Positions 1-10,029 of a stretch of 64,000 nucleotides of DNA are shown here, one piece after another. The position numbers were made by a program, and so were the translations under genes. A model generated the notes under the pieces. It was not told the DNA's origin. It did no database searches and saw only the letters and a list, made by a program, of their open reading frames with translations. Every line of letters starts with the position of its first letter. Within the stretch, counting starts at the first letter, position 1. Source of the stretch: Drechmeria coniospora (taxonomy: Eukaryota; Ascomycota; Sordariomycetes; Hypocreales; Ophiocordycipitaceae); contig NC_054389.1 of NCBI RefSeq assembly GCF_001625195.1, positions 10,040,520 to 10,104,519 on the forward strand, given 5' to 3'.

Positions 1-1678
1 CCGCAGCGCAGCAGGAGGGAGCGAGCGAGTTGATGCCGTCACCAATCATCGTCAGCAGTCATCACCAATTAATCGTCGAGGGAGGGTCACGGAGTGTTCC
101 GTGGGGACGGACACCTTCCTGGTCATTGCGCCTGACGGATGACGCGATCCCAAAGCGCAGGCTCGCCGCTGAAGAAGGAAACCTAACCCCCCCCCCCCCC
201 CCCATTCCGGCGGTGGTGGTCCATTGTGGCGTTTGGCGGCAGAAGCATGAATAGTGCGAACGAACAAACGGGCGCACCAACGGGCGTCGATGAAGGGAAC
301 CTTTTACTTTCTTTGCTTTTCGCTTTCCGGACGATTGGGGCGCACCGCGCTTGGACCAAACGGGGGTTCCAGTAGCTCAAGGACTGACGACGTGTCGCGC
401 ATGTCGTTCCGCATCGGTTGAATGTTGCACTCGGTGCATTTGGCTTGGTGGATTGAGATGTGACTGGTGTAGTGTATTGTGATGATGTGCATTGTGATGC
501 GATGTGCATTGTGAGGTGCATTGTGATGCAAACTGTCCCGTAAACTGCGATGAATGAGGTGAAGATGCGTGCCGATCCTCCTCTGTCTGCTCTGCTGATT
601 TCTGGTCTTTCTCTGCCTTGCTGCCTTGGAGCCTGCGTCGTGCTTGCCTGCACCTACTATTGCCTGCACCTACTACTCCGAATTGCCTACACCTGCTACT
701 GCCTGCACCTGCTATTGCCTGTACCTGCTATTGCCTGCACCTGTTATTGCCTGCGCCTGCTATTGCCTGCACTCGCTCTTGCCTGCACCTCCTGTTGCCT
801 GCGCTCGTTCTTGCCTGCGCTCGTTCTTGCCTCCGCTTGTTCTTGCCTCCCACCATGCCGAGTGTCAGCTCTCGGAAGCGACATCGGGGATGCTCTTTCT
901 CGTTTCGTCGCTAGACCCGTATGCATGGCGCCGGCCGTTTTTGGCCATGCACACCGAGCAGCGGCTGACGGCATCATCACTCACCGAAGCATGTCGCTCG
1001 CCTGAAGGCTGCTGTTGCCCAGCACCCGTCGCCAAGACAAGTCATCGCCCACCTCCAAAGTCTGCTCTCCGCCGACATCTCAACCGTTGCAGTAAGAGCA
1101 TGCTACAGTCGCCAGGTTCGTCGGCGTGCACCATCTGCGTGTCACCTTTGCCGGCGTCGACGGTGGGTGATCTCGATGAATCCATGAAAGGTTGAATCGC
1201 GTAGACATAAAGTACGTTTGCCCATCCCTGCATCACGTCGAGCACATTTTCTTGTACGACGAACTGGAAGTGGCGACGTGGACGACGGGGAAATACACCC
1301 GCCTCATCTCCACCACAGTGTGGCCTCTTGTGAATCCGACGTGAGCGTCATATACAGCTTCATCGGCACCGCGGGCAGCAGAGGCCTCAGCCTGCACTCC
1401 ACGGCAGCGAGAGGATCCTCATCGCCGGAGAGTGGCGTATGAGATTGACGGCATGTCGGGTGTTCGATGTCGCGTTTTATTCATCGCCTCATGTATAACC
1501 CAACGGATGCCCCCATGTATGCCCCTATGTATGCCCCCATATGCCCCCATGCATCCGCATGTATCCGCATGTATGTGTATACTGCTCCGTACCCGTGCCT
1601 TGTTCCTCCCACGGTTCGCAGGATGATTGCCTCGTATGAGGATCTGCTGTACACACCAACGCGCAAGGCCATCATCCA
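1..1678. other. Gene-free left flank with simple repeats
   Basis: I see no supportable gene here. The open frames at about 180-670 and 550-1195 are produced by low-complexity DNA. The stretch holds a run of 17 C at 187-203, GTGCATTGTGATG-like repeats around 470-535, a degenerate 16-bp minisatellite (listed separately) and a short ATGTATGCCCC-type repeat at about 1505-1580. It lies downstream of the minus-strand methyltransferase gene. Confidence 0.6.
637..851. repeat. Degenerate 16-bp minisatellite
   Basis: About 13 tandem units resemble TGCCTGCACCTGCTAT, with single-base variants (for example CACCTGTTAT, CGCCTGCTAT, CGCTCGTTCT). Because 16 is not a multiple of 3, the repeat opens all three plus-strand frames and yields rotating Leu/Cys/Pro/Ala-rich peptides. 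That argues against a real protein. Confidence 0.85.
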
Positions 1679-3574
1679 TCATGCATGTTGGCTCCGGCCT
1701 GCGCCTCTCTCTCCCTCCCCGTCTGCCTCCTCTGCCCCCGCATCCACATCCGCGTCGGCCCTCTTGACGCCCACCACTACCAGGTTTCGCGGGCTTTCGC
1801 CAAAGTCGAACACGGTTTCCACCCACGCATCGCTCACCACATCCGACTGCTCCTTGAGATAGGTCCATCGATCCGTCACAATCAGCGCCTCGACGACCGT
1901 CGCGCTGAATGCCATCAAGCTCCACATGACACAGAGCTCCTTGCGACGGGGCAGGTACGCCGCCTCATACGCGTCAATCTCCTCGTCGGTCACGTCCGCC
2001 ATCTTGTCCCGGACAATCTGCGCGTGCTGCTGGTACTCGCCGTTCGTCGTGAGCTTCTCGATCGCGCCCCGCACGTACGAGCCGATCGACCGGTAGCAGC
2101 TTTTCCCGAGAGCCCCGATGGTGACGGGGCTGGTGCACGTGCTGGCCGGGTCGCCCGCCAGGTCGCCTGCCGCCTCCTCGGTCGAGGCCTCCTCCTCGGA
2201 GCCCGACGTCGGCTGCTGCGGCGTCGGCTGTTGATGGATGCGGTCGACCACGCCGCGGTCGAGGAACATCTTCTGCAGCACGGCCCGGAAGAAGTGTCGG
2301 GTGAAAAACCTCTCGCTGTCCTCGCGCGTCCAGTTCTGCGGTGCCTGGCAGGCCATCATCCTCGTCGTGATGTTGAGCCGGACACCCTCGCCCTGGTAGG
2401 TCGAGAAGCGGTCGCTCATCGGGAACCCCTGCGGGTCGCGCCTGTCGGACTCGCGCGCCGCTCGCCTGTTGAGCGCCTGCAGGTTCGGTCGCAGGTGTGG
2501 GTGCTTGTACGTCGGCGGGCCGAGCTTCTCCGTCATGCGGTTGTAGCAGCACCCGACGATGGCGATGGCTCGCATCTCCGGGTTGAGCACGAGCGATCGG
2601 ATGCCAAAGTGCGAGAGGTTGCCGCACGAGTGGATCGAGACGGCCATGAGCCTCGGCCTCGGCCGCCGCCTCCTGCCCTCGGCCTCGCCGTTTTCGATTT
2701 CGGAGACGACGTCCCCCAGTTCGCCGTTGTCGAGATGGCCCGACACGTACTGGATGTGACCTTTGCCTTCCTCGACGGCGTACGTGGACCCGAGCTCATT
2801 CATCGGTCGGAAGTCAAAGCCCTCGGTTCCGGCCACCTGCTTCGCCGCCTCGGCGATCACCCCTCGGTCGTCTCGGCTCGGGCCGCTGATGGCGAGGATC
2901 TGGTTCCAGAGCTTCTTGTTCCGCATCACCTTTTGCTTCACCGCGAGGCCCGACAACCGGTCGAGCCCCTTGGCCGCCGTGACGTTGCTCTCGCGTCCCT
3001 CGACGGCCACGACCCGACGGTTGTACGGCTCGCTCGCGAGGGCACGGCCGAGGTAGTTTTGTCCGCTGCCGAAGTCGACAAAGTGAGAGATGTCACCGCC
3101 GCTCGACTCGGCGATGTCGTTGGAGAGCCGCTGGACGTAGTTGGCGAAATGTTTGACTTCGTGCATCTTCTTCGGCCTCATCCCCACCGCCACCGAACGT
3201 GGGAGATCGGGCAGCCTCTCTTCCGGGGGACGGAAGTCCCGGCCGAGGGAAAGGTTACGGATCGATTTGATATACTCCAGCAGGCTCGCCGGCGGACCGG
3301 CTCCCTCGATCGAGATGGCCGATTCCAGCTTGTCCCTCATGAGGAGATCAAGAAGGCTCATCATGTCCGTCACCCGCAGGAAGTCGTGCCATTCTTCCGG
3401 CAGCACCTTTTCAAACAAGCTCGTCTCCGAGGTGAAAAAGTCGAGTATGTGGATGCCGCCACAGAGGGTCTGGAACAGGCGTGTCGTGCTCGCGAACTGA
3501 AGTAGCTTTTCCGTGTATTCCTCTGCTGACGAAAAGTCCCCTCTATAAGGCAGCGGGTGCTGTCTCGGAGACAT
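1679..3574 (-). CDS. METTL25/RRNAD1-type methyltransferase domain protein
   Basis: Intronless 631-residue protein. Residues 166-178 (VDFGSGQNYLGRA) are a class I S-adenosylmethionine-binding motif I. About residues 312-347 carry the paired signature of the METTL25/METTL25B (RRNAD1) family: an HSCGNL segment followed by IVGCCYN. The C-terminus RNLVVVGVK also fits this family and is followed by a short acidic Asp/Glu/Ala tail. The family consists of predicted methyltransferases, and the fungal substrate is not known to me. The start is the ATG giving MSPRQHPL; it precedes a helical N-terminal region (LLDLLMRDKLES) typical of the family. The divergent neighbour is the TLG1 gene, about 1 kb away. 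A 606-residue open frame on the other strand is a shadow of its GC-rich codons. Family assignment is firm, biochemical role is not. Confidence 0.88.
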   Translation of the reverse strand: MSPRQHPLPYRGDFSSAEEYTEKLLQFASTTRLFQTLCGGIHILDFFTSETSLFEKVLPEEWHDFLRVTDMMSLLDLLMRDKLESAISIEGAGPPASLLEYIKSIRNLSLGRDFRPPEERLPDLPRSVAVGMRPKKMHEVKHFANYVQRLSNDIAESSGGDISHFVDFGSGQNYLGRALASEPYNRRVVAVEGRESNVTAAKGLDRLSGLAVKQKVMRNKKLWNQILAISGPSRDDRGVIAEAAKQVAGTEGFDFRPMNELGSTYAVEEGKGHIQYVSGHLDNGELGDVVSEIENGEAEGRRRRPRPRLMAVSIHSCGNLSHFGIRSLVLNPEMRAIAIVGCCYNRMTEKLGPPTYKHPHLRPNLQALNRRAARESDRRDPQGFPMSDRFSTYQGEGVRLNITTRMMACQAPQNWTREDSERFFTRHFFRAVLQKMFLDRGVVDRIHQQPTPQQPTSGSEEEASTEEAAGDLAGDPASTCTSPVTIGALGKSCYRSIGSYVRGAIEKLTTNGEYQQHAQIVRDKMADVTDEEIDAYEAAYLPRRKELCVMWSLMAFSATVVEALIVTDRWTYLKEQSDVVSDAWVETVFDFGESPRNLVVVGVKRADADVDAGAEEADGEGERGAGRSQHA

Positions 3575-4562
3575 GGTGGCCGTCTCCAGAATCCAGGATC
3601 CAATGTCAACGTTCGTATACAGCCCTTGACGCTGGGGTTGTAATAAACCTCGTCCGACTACTACCCTAGACCTAGACCTGGCTGAGTTCCTGCGGCCTCA
3701 ATGGACGAGGTTGAGAGTCAGGACGTGTTTCTCCTGTACTTCATGAACCTAGGTACGCTTTGTATGGGATACCTCGGCTGTTTGTTCAACGGACGCGATC
3801 AAGATTGGGCCTCCAATATCCGGTGAGCACGTAAAGAGCATGAAGCAAAAATTTCCCCTCTGTTGGGGTTTGGCGAATAATACTGGCGATTTCGGCGTCG
3901 GTAAGTCTTACCAAGTTCTACTGCATTAGCCAACAAAACCTAACGCTGTGCTTCAGATGCTTCAAGAAGAGAATAAAAACGAAGGCGGTTTGTCGTACAT
4001 GTCCTTGTCCCTTGCCGTCCAAAGATTAATTTTCAAGGTTGCAAGCAAAGGCGGTAGCAGATCGTGATGGAATTGATATGCATGCTAGTACGCACTTGTA
4101 CATGTACTACGAGGTACTAAGTACTGAGTACTTGTCTGACGGGCAGCCTTGCTACCATTATTACTCTGTACATGCTAGTATGCTTAACAAGTAGTTGGTA
4201 CTCTGTACTTGGTTTTGTTCGATCTTTCTCCGTATATGCCCGTCCATAATCTACAGTATGTGTACGGAGTACTGTACTTAATAGTTGAAGGTGTAATACG
4301 GAGTACTCCGTAATAATACTAACTCCGTACTTAAAGGTGCATGCGTGACTACAGTACAGTAACTGGTGGGCCCAACCAACGTCATCTCAACCAACCTCAC
4401 CTCGGCACTCCGCCATTTTCTCATCCGCCTCGCAGTAACTCGAGCTTGGACGACGACTCGCACTCTTCCAGCGCATACAACGCCTCGACCGCGGCCCTCC
4501 GAACTCGCGCATCGTGCATCGGCCAACCCCATGCTCCCCGAGGCCTTGCCGTCGCCGCAACG
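3575..4562. other. Divergent intergenic region
   Basis: No gene seen between the methyltransferase and TLG1. The first 500 bp are mixed sequence. From about 4085 to 4340 it turns GTAC-rich and holds the first TACGGAGTA cluster. The last 200 bp, C- and CT-rich, are probably the TLG1 promoter and 5' untranslated region. Confidence 0.6.
4085..4340. repeat. GTAC-rich island with TACGGAGTA palindrome
   Basis: Exact TACGGAGTA/TACTCCGTA copies lie at 4263-4271, 4297-4305 and 4304-4312. The last two overlap to make the perfect 16-bp palindrome TACGGAGTACTCCGTA at 4297-4312. A one-base variant (AACTCCGTA) follows near 4321. GTACTT/AAGTAC words fill the rest. Confidence 0.8.
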
Positions 4563-5448
4563 ATGATGTCCTCGGCAAACGAGGAGGACCCCTTCCTCCA
4601 GGTCCAACAGTAAGCATCCCACTCATCCACCCCCCCTCCCCCGAGGCCTCATCTCCCTCTCGAGGACCGTCTCCGTCCTTCCCCTCCCCCTCCTCATCCC
4701 TCTCCAACCGCCCAATGATCGAAGCGATGCCTGTCGCTCATCGCCCCCGTCACCCAGAGATGTTCTCGCCCAGCTCGCCTCCACCCGCCCCCTCTTCGCA
4801 TCCTACCAGCGCATCCGCTCGCTCTCCACTGCGCCCTCGTCTCCCGAGCTGGCCTCGGCCCGTGCCGACCTCGAGTCCGCCCTCAACACGCTCGCCGAGG
4901 ACCTCACCGACCTCGCCGCCTCCGTCCAGGCCATCGAGCATAACCCCGCCCAGTTCGGCATATCCGCCGACGAGGCCACCCGCCGCAAACGACTCGTCCT
5001 CGACGTCCGCCGCGAGGTCGATACCATGCGCGATGACCTCCGCGACAACCAACACCACGCGACCACGGCCACATCTGACCTTCCTGACCCCAGCACCTTC
5101 GCCTCCGTTGCCGACGACGCCGATCCTGATGGCGGCTCCTACGCCGAGTTTGAACAGCACCAGCAGCTCGAGATGATGCGCGAGCAGGATCAGCACCTCG
5201 ATGGAGTCTTCCACACCGTCGGAAACCTCCGCCGCCAGGCCGACGACATGGGTCGTGAGCTCGAGGAGCAACACGAGATGCTCGAGTTGGTCGACAACGC
5301 CGCGGACCGCGTCGGCACGAGGCTCCAGAACGGCATGCAGAAGCTGCAGCACGTCATGCGCCAGAACGAAGACCGCTGGAGCAGCTGCTGCATCGCTGTC
5401 CTCATCTTCGTCCTCATACTGCTGCTCGTCCTGCTGCTGATAGTATGA
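4563..5448 (+). CDS. TLG1: Tlg1/syntaxin-6-type Qc-SNARE
   Basis: Two exons, 4563-4609 and 4758-5448, joined over a 148-bp GTAAGC...CCCAG intron, give 245 residues. The N-terminus reads EEDPFLQVQ, then DVLAQL after the junction, the opening of syntaxin-6/Tlg1 N-terminal domains. A helical region is followed by a SNARE heptad stretch at about 150-220 (QDQHLDGVFHTVGNLRRQA) containing the central Gln expected of a Q-SNARE. The last 20 residues are a hydrophobic tail anchor (IAVLIFVLILLL) ending almost at the C-terminus. Tlg1 acts in retrograde traffic between endosomes and the late Golgi. A second ATG follows the first directly, so the start could be 4566. The convergent neighbour is GLE1. Confidence 0.9.
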
Positions 5449-5908
5449 AATGATCGGCGCTCTGCTGCGGCGGGCCATGCCACGGCCTTGCCACACGAAG
5501 CCACGCCATGGGAGACGACGCATTTCTGTCCCTTGCCTCCGTTTCACTTCTTTATTTCCTTTTCTTCGTCTGGGTCGGGCTGCCACGGAGCGGGCGCTTG
5601 CGGTTCAATAGAGGGCCACGGTGTTATGGCGGGTTTCATGCCGCCCACGAGCGGCTTCGTTGCATAGATAGGGGCTGTCATGTCTCTTCCAAGATATATA
5701 TACATCCGCTGAGTTTAAACTAACAATGGGTATCGGTGGATATGCCCCAAGACACACCATTCGATCAAAATTCATCGACGTCCCAACTCGTGCAGGCAGT
5801 CTTGATGGCTGCCACCATCCCGAAGCTCTCCCCGCCGATGCCCGAATGCCGGTGTGCCCTGGCGTCTTCTTGCTTGCCGCTGCCATGCGTCGCTGCATGA
5901 TCCAAACT
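5449..5908. other. Convergent 3' region TLG1/GLE1
   Basis: No gene seen. It should contain the two 3' untranslated regions. Short frames at 5508-5723 and 5726-5923 lack any recognisable protein feature. Confidence 0.5.
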
Positions 5909-7558
5909 TCAAGTGAATACTAAGCCGCTCTCCGATTTCAGCACCTCGGCCAGCGCGAGCAGCGATCCGGCCGCAGACGCGTTTGGAGGTGCCTTTCTGG
6001 GAAATTCCACCAGCGCCATTCGCAGCGCGGCGGCGGCGGCGTTGCCGAAAAAGTTGAGGAACCGCTGCTCGTGACCGTCGATCATGGTGCGCAAGACGAC
6101 GTACTGTGTGTTGGAAGTCTCGTTGGCCGGCGAGTTGACGATGCCGGCGAATGCCTTCCAGTAGTTCGTGGGTGGATAGGGGTTGACCTTGGAGGATTTG
6201 CTAAAGTCCCGTAGCGAGATGGATGCGAATCCAGCGCCGAGACCGGCCATTCTGTCATTGTGGTTCTGCTCCGTAATCCAAGTCGGCCCATCCTTGCGCC
6301 ACCCGATGGCCTGCCGGCCCCTCTCCGTCTTGTCGTTGCCCCTGAACCCAAACAACACCGGGCATGCGACCCGGTACTTGGCCAGCAGGATGTCGATCAG
6401 CGACTGGCCACGCCATTGAAAGTCCTTGTGGGAGAATATCTGGGCCGCGAAGACACCGATAGGATCGGCAGCCTTCGGATTCGCACCGGCTTCGTTGATA
6501 AACTGACTGATGATGCCTTTGGCGCAAATGTTGACGAGGTACACGAAGAGCGCCGGCATGGTCGCGTCGTTGAACAGTGCCCCTTCCGCCGGTTGACGCG
6601 GCTCCAAAACAAAAGTGGAAACGTCGATCGGCGGACTAGGAACTTTCCCCTCGAGCGATTCTCGCAAAATTGACATGATTTTGTTTGTCTGCAAACCATC
6701 AGCAACACAACAAGGCAGCATGGAGCGCCGGGGATGACCGACTGGTTGGACATTTGCGCCTTTGCCACCGGTGAGCTGCCCGATGGCGACGCGGATCTCT
6801 CTCCGGAAGGTGCCCATTTTGCCCTTCAATGGTGACCCGGGGACCTTGGACTGCGCCGTCAAGTTTTTCCGCAGCGTTTTTAGTTCTTGATGTATTTGTC
6901 GGTATCGATCGATGGTGGTATTTGATGGAGGTGCCGGTTGGGTTTGTGCCTGCACTGGTTTTGGCTTCTGAACCACGGCAGCGGCAGGTTTAGGAGCAGC
7001 CAAACCAAACGGTGCGGCCGGCGTGGCGGTGGGAGGGAAGGCATTGTTCGATGCTGGCTTGGGCGGTGCCGAGGGAAACCCGTTCGCTACTGGCGTCGCA
7101 GCAAAGAGCTGTGCCTTCACCTCGGACGACTTGGGAGCCGTCGTATCCGGCGTCGTCGTCTCGGGAGGTTTCGCTACAGCTCCCGGAGGCTGGACACGCT
7201 CAACTGGTTTCGGGGCTGCCGGTGCTGGCTGCGGCGGCGGCGGCGGCGCAGGCTTTGGTATCGTCTTCGCCTTCAGTATCTGGAGCCTTTTCACCTCCTC
7301 CGCCACCCGAGCCTCGGCCTTGAGCCTCTCCTCCTCCCTGCGCCCCTGGTCGAGAATCCGTTGGTGCTCTTCTCGCAACTCGTGAAGTTCGTACACGCGG
7401 AGGGCTGCATCTCTGACTCGTTGGTGTTCTGCCTGGGCCGCGGCAAGCGCGTCTCGGTGGCTGAGCTCTGTGTTTCTTTCTTCGAAAAGGAAGCTCAAAT
7501 GATTTCCACGGTCGGGGCTGGAGAGAAGCTCGCTCTTCAGCGGAGAGGAGCGCGTCAT
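5909..7558 (-). CDS. GLE1: mRNA export factor Gle1
   Basis: Gle1 activates the DEAD-box ATPase Dbp5 at the cytoplasmic face of the nuclear pore and so drives mRNA export. The model has a 54-bp in-frame intron at 6689-6742 (GTCGGT donor, GCTGAT branch, TTTGCAG acceptor), giving about 531 residues. Seen: an Asp/Glu-rich start with FEERNTE, a charged coiled coil at about 40-110 (HELREEHQRILDQGRREEE), a Pro/Ala-rich linker, and a C-terminal Gle1 domain from about residue 245 (RQIHQELKTLRKNL, REIRVAIGQLTGGK) to the end. The start at 7558 (MTRSSPLKSE) is a choice. The frame stays open to 7753, and fungal Gle1 often carries more N-terminal sequence, so an upstream exon is possible. If the intron is retained the frame still reads through. 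Confidence 0.85.
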   Translation of the reverse strand: MTRSSPLKSELLSSPDRGNHLSFLFEERNTELSHRDALAAAQAEHQRVRDAALRVYELHELREEHQRILDQGRREEERLKAEARVAEEVKRLQILKAKTIPKPAPPPPPQPAPAAPKPVERVQPPGAVAKPPETTTPDTTAPKSSEVKAQLFAATPVANGFPSAPPKPASNNAFPPTATPAAPFGLAAPKPAAAVVQKPKPVQAQTQPAPPSNTTIDRYRQIHQELKTLRKNLTAQSKVPGSPLKGKMGTFRREIRVAIGQLTGGKGANVQPVGHPRRSMLPCCVADGLQTNKIMSILRESLEGKVPSPPIDVSTFVLEPRQPAEGALFNDATMPALFVYLVNICAKGIISQFINEAGANPKAADPIGVFAAQIFSHKDFQWRGQSLIDILLAKYRVACPVLFGFRGNDKTERGRQAIGWRKDGPTWITEQNHNDRMAGLGAGFASISLRDFSKSSKVNPYPPTNYWKAFAGIVNSPANETSNTQYVVLRTMIDGHEQRFLNFFGNAAAAALRMALVEFPRKAPPNASAAGSLLALAEVLKSESGLVFT

Positions 7559-7799
7559 GATGATGGTCGTCGTCGAAAAAATTGGCCAAGTCGCTGTCGG
7601 GATAGCATTTGTAGCTCGTTGACTAGGGCGATGCAGAATAACAACAGAACATCCAAATGGTATTATGCCGTCGCGGGAATTAAAAAGGTAAGGAGTCGTC
7701 GATCCCGTTTCCCTACAACCCGTCGGTAGGATGATAGGTGGTTGGTCGTTCACGGCATGCTCTCGGCGGCTCCGAGAGGATTAGCATCTTGTGCTGCGT

Positions 7800-8226
7800 T
7801 ACGCATGTACAAGTAACAGTGGAAATGCACCTGCATTGTGGCACTAAGAGTCCGCGTACATACAAGTACAGTCATATAACACGGTACGTACCACCAAAAT
7901 CCGTACAGGCTGCACCAATCTCGGCCGGTACCGCTAAAATGAAGTCCCGGACATCAAGCTACGCAAGTACAAGTACTGTACAGTACAAGTGTTACGGAGG
8001 AGTATGTTATATTATTCTGCAAGTATAAGGCGGACCTTGCTTGCGCAATGTTGATGAATAGGGCAGGAAAATAATAGGAAGCTTGCCAGGCGAACGATTG
8101 GGGCAGGGTCTCATGAGACTTATGCCAAGGAGTTTATGACTGCATGTATGCGGAGCATGTACTGTAATTACAGTACTTACTGTACTTACAAATGAGACAC
8201 AGGTACGGAGCATTACTCCGTAGTTG
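7800..8226. repeat. GTAC-rich island
   Basis: Dense AAGTACAAGTAC, CAGTACTTAC and GGTACGTACC words. The segment ending at 8222 pairs the variant TACGGAGCA with an exact TACTCCGTA at 8214-8222 in inverted orientation. Another exact motif follows outside it at 8718-8726. Confidence 0.7.
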
Positions 8227-9289
8227 ACATGGTGCCGGATACTGGATATGGGACTTTTGCATTGAACCAAGCACGGAGCACTCGATAGTGTGAAGGCGCC
8301 CTTTGGAACCGCAGTCAGTCAGTCGACCGCGAAACGGCGCAAGGGAAACGACCTATGGTTCACCATCGTTGAAGCTACAAGATGTTACCGGGCAAGACAT
8401 TGCCCTATGCCGGCCACGTTGGCAATTTCCTGATGCGCATCAAGATCAACCCCGTGTCGTTCGTCTCTGCTGCATAGAGGTGGAGGATCCCGCGACACGG
8501 CATGAATGATAGGGCAAACGTCGAATACTAGTAGCCATTCTCCAGTCGGCCTGTCCTCACGGCCACTGCTCGCCCTGGGCAGTGGCAGCGGCCGCTCGCT
8601 CGCTCGCCAACGTTGGGCTGAGGTTGGTTTTCGTCTGCTGCCACAGTTGAACCCGAGAGAGCTGTCACCGCGATTGGGCGTTGTCGATTTAGGCCTTGGT
8701 CCGAATTACTTGCATAGTACGGAGTACGGTGTTCTGCATCGTCTACCTTCTAGGTACCAAGGCCAGGTGGCTTCTGCCAAATTGGTGACTTGTTGTCAAG
8801 GAGTCGACAGCAACAGAGGCTACTTTGCTAGGTACTTCCAACCCCTTCGACTGAATCGACCGAGGCGTTGCGATGATTTTCTGTCCGCAAGCAGCCAGCT
8901 GTCTTTGCTTTCGACGGGTTGCCGTGGTTGCTAGGTTCGTTAGGAGCCGATTGCTGCCAGGAAATTGCTGTAATACTTGATACGTTGGCGCAAGGTAGTC
9001 CTGTTGGCGAAAAGTACATGTGCACGACGCAGGCTTTGCAGGCGGAGCCTCATCAGGCGAGGCACGTCCATGGGCGCTCATGGCCGTACTGGCAACAACC
9101 CCGTACTCTGTTCTCGTACTGCAAATGCTGCGTTTCGCCCATCTGCGAGCAGTTTTCCGTGCCGAGCAAACCCAAATTCGCTCGGCAGCAGAATAATTAT
9201 CGGGAATGGGGAGCAAAGCCTGGAATGTCGAAGCTTGCGGAGCTTGTCGATAGGGCGCTGCTGTGCACATCTCTTGGCGGCGGGTCGAA

Positions 9290-9640
9290 TTACGGTGTAC
9301 GTACACAAGTACTGCATGGCATGAACACATTCTTGTACGTGTACATGATCTGTATACAGACGAAAAGCATCGCAAGTGCAGTAAGCTCTTGCGTAGGGAG
9401 TACACGTGGTTAAAGTTGGTGAGTGTTACGTTGTACAGTTCTCTGCTCGATGCGCCGACGGGGTGGAGGGCGTGTGCGGACGCCGCAGCTGCGGGGTTTC
9501 GCACTGCCACCAGCCTCGATGGATAGATATATGATAGATATTACTCCGTAGTTGCAGATACGTACTTAGGTACGGAGTACTGTACGGAGTACAGACAAGC
9601 CTGGTAGGTACGTACCAGGGAGGCATGGTGTGTCATTTTG
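9290..9640. repeat. GTAC-rich island with three TACGGAGTA copies
   Basis: Exact motifs at 9542-9550 (inverted), 9571-9579 and 9583-9591. The last two are 12 bp apart and separated by CTG. GTACGTACTT words surround them. Confidence 0.75.
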
Positions 9641-10029
9641 AAGCCGGGCGGAAGCAATATGCCACGTCAGGCAGGCATGATGATGGATTCATGGAAGGGC
9701 GTCGTGTCCATCCGGCACGTACGGTGGCGGAGCATTTTACCTGTACTTTGGTGGCAATGCGGCACCGGACCCGTGTTCGTTCTTGGCCGGTAAGCACCTC
9801 GGATTCTATGTACATGCCCCAACAGCTTGTCCAAGTCGATACGCTCGACACCCCACCCCATCGTCCATTTCCCACCTCTCCAGGAAGCCTGTGCTGTGTC
9901 CACGGCACATCGGTCGGTTCAGGTGGTTCATGTCCATGACCTCTGCTGATCCGAGTTCGCTGCCGTGGTTCGATTGATCGTCACCTACGGTTCATCTCAT
10001 CGTTCTCATACATCACCTCGACCCGGCTC

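Noticed and set aside
550..1195. Overlapping Cys/Leu-rich frames suggesting a small secreted protein
   Set aside because: All three frames are open only because of the 16-bp minisatellite.
1685..3505. 606-codon plus-strand frame
   Set aside because: Antisense shadow of the METTL25-like gene, which carries real motifs.
8743..9510. 255-codon minus-strand frame in the gene-poor region
   Set aside because: No domain, no sensible composition, runs through a GTAC-rich stretch.
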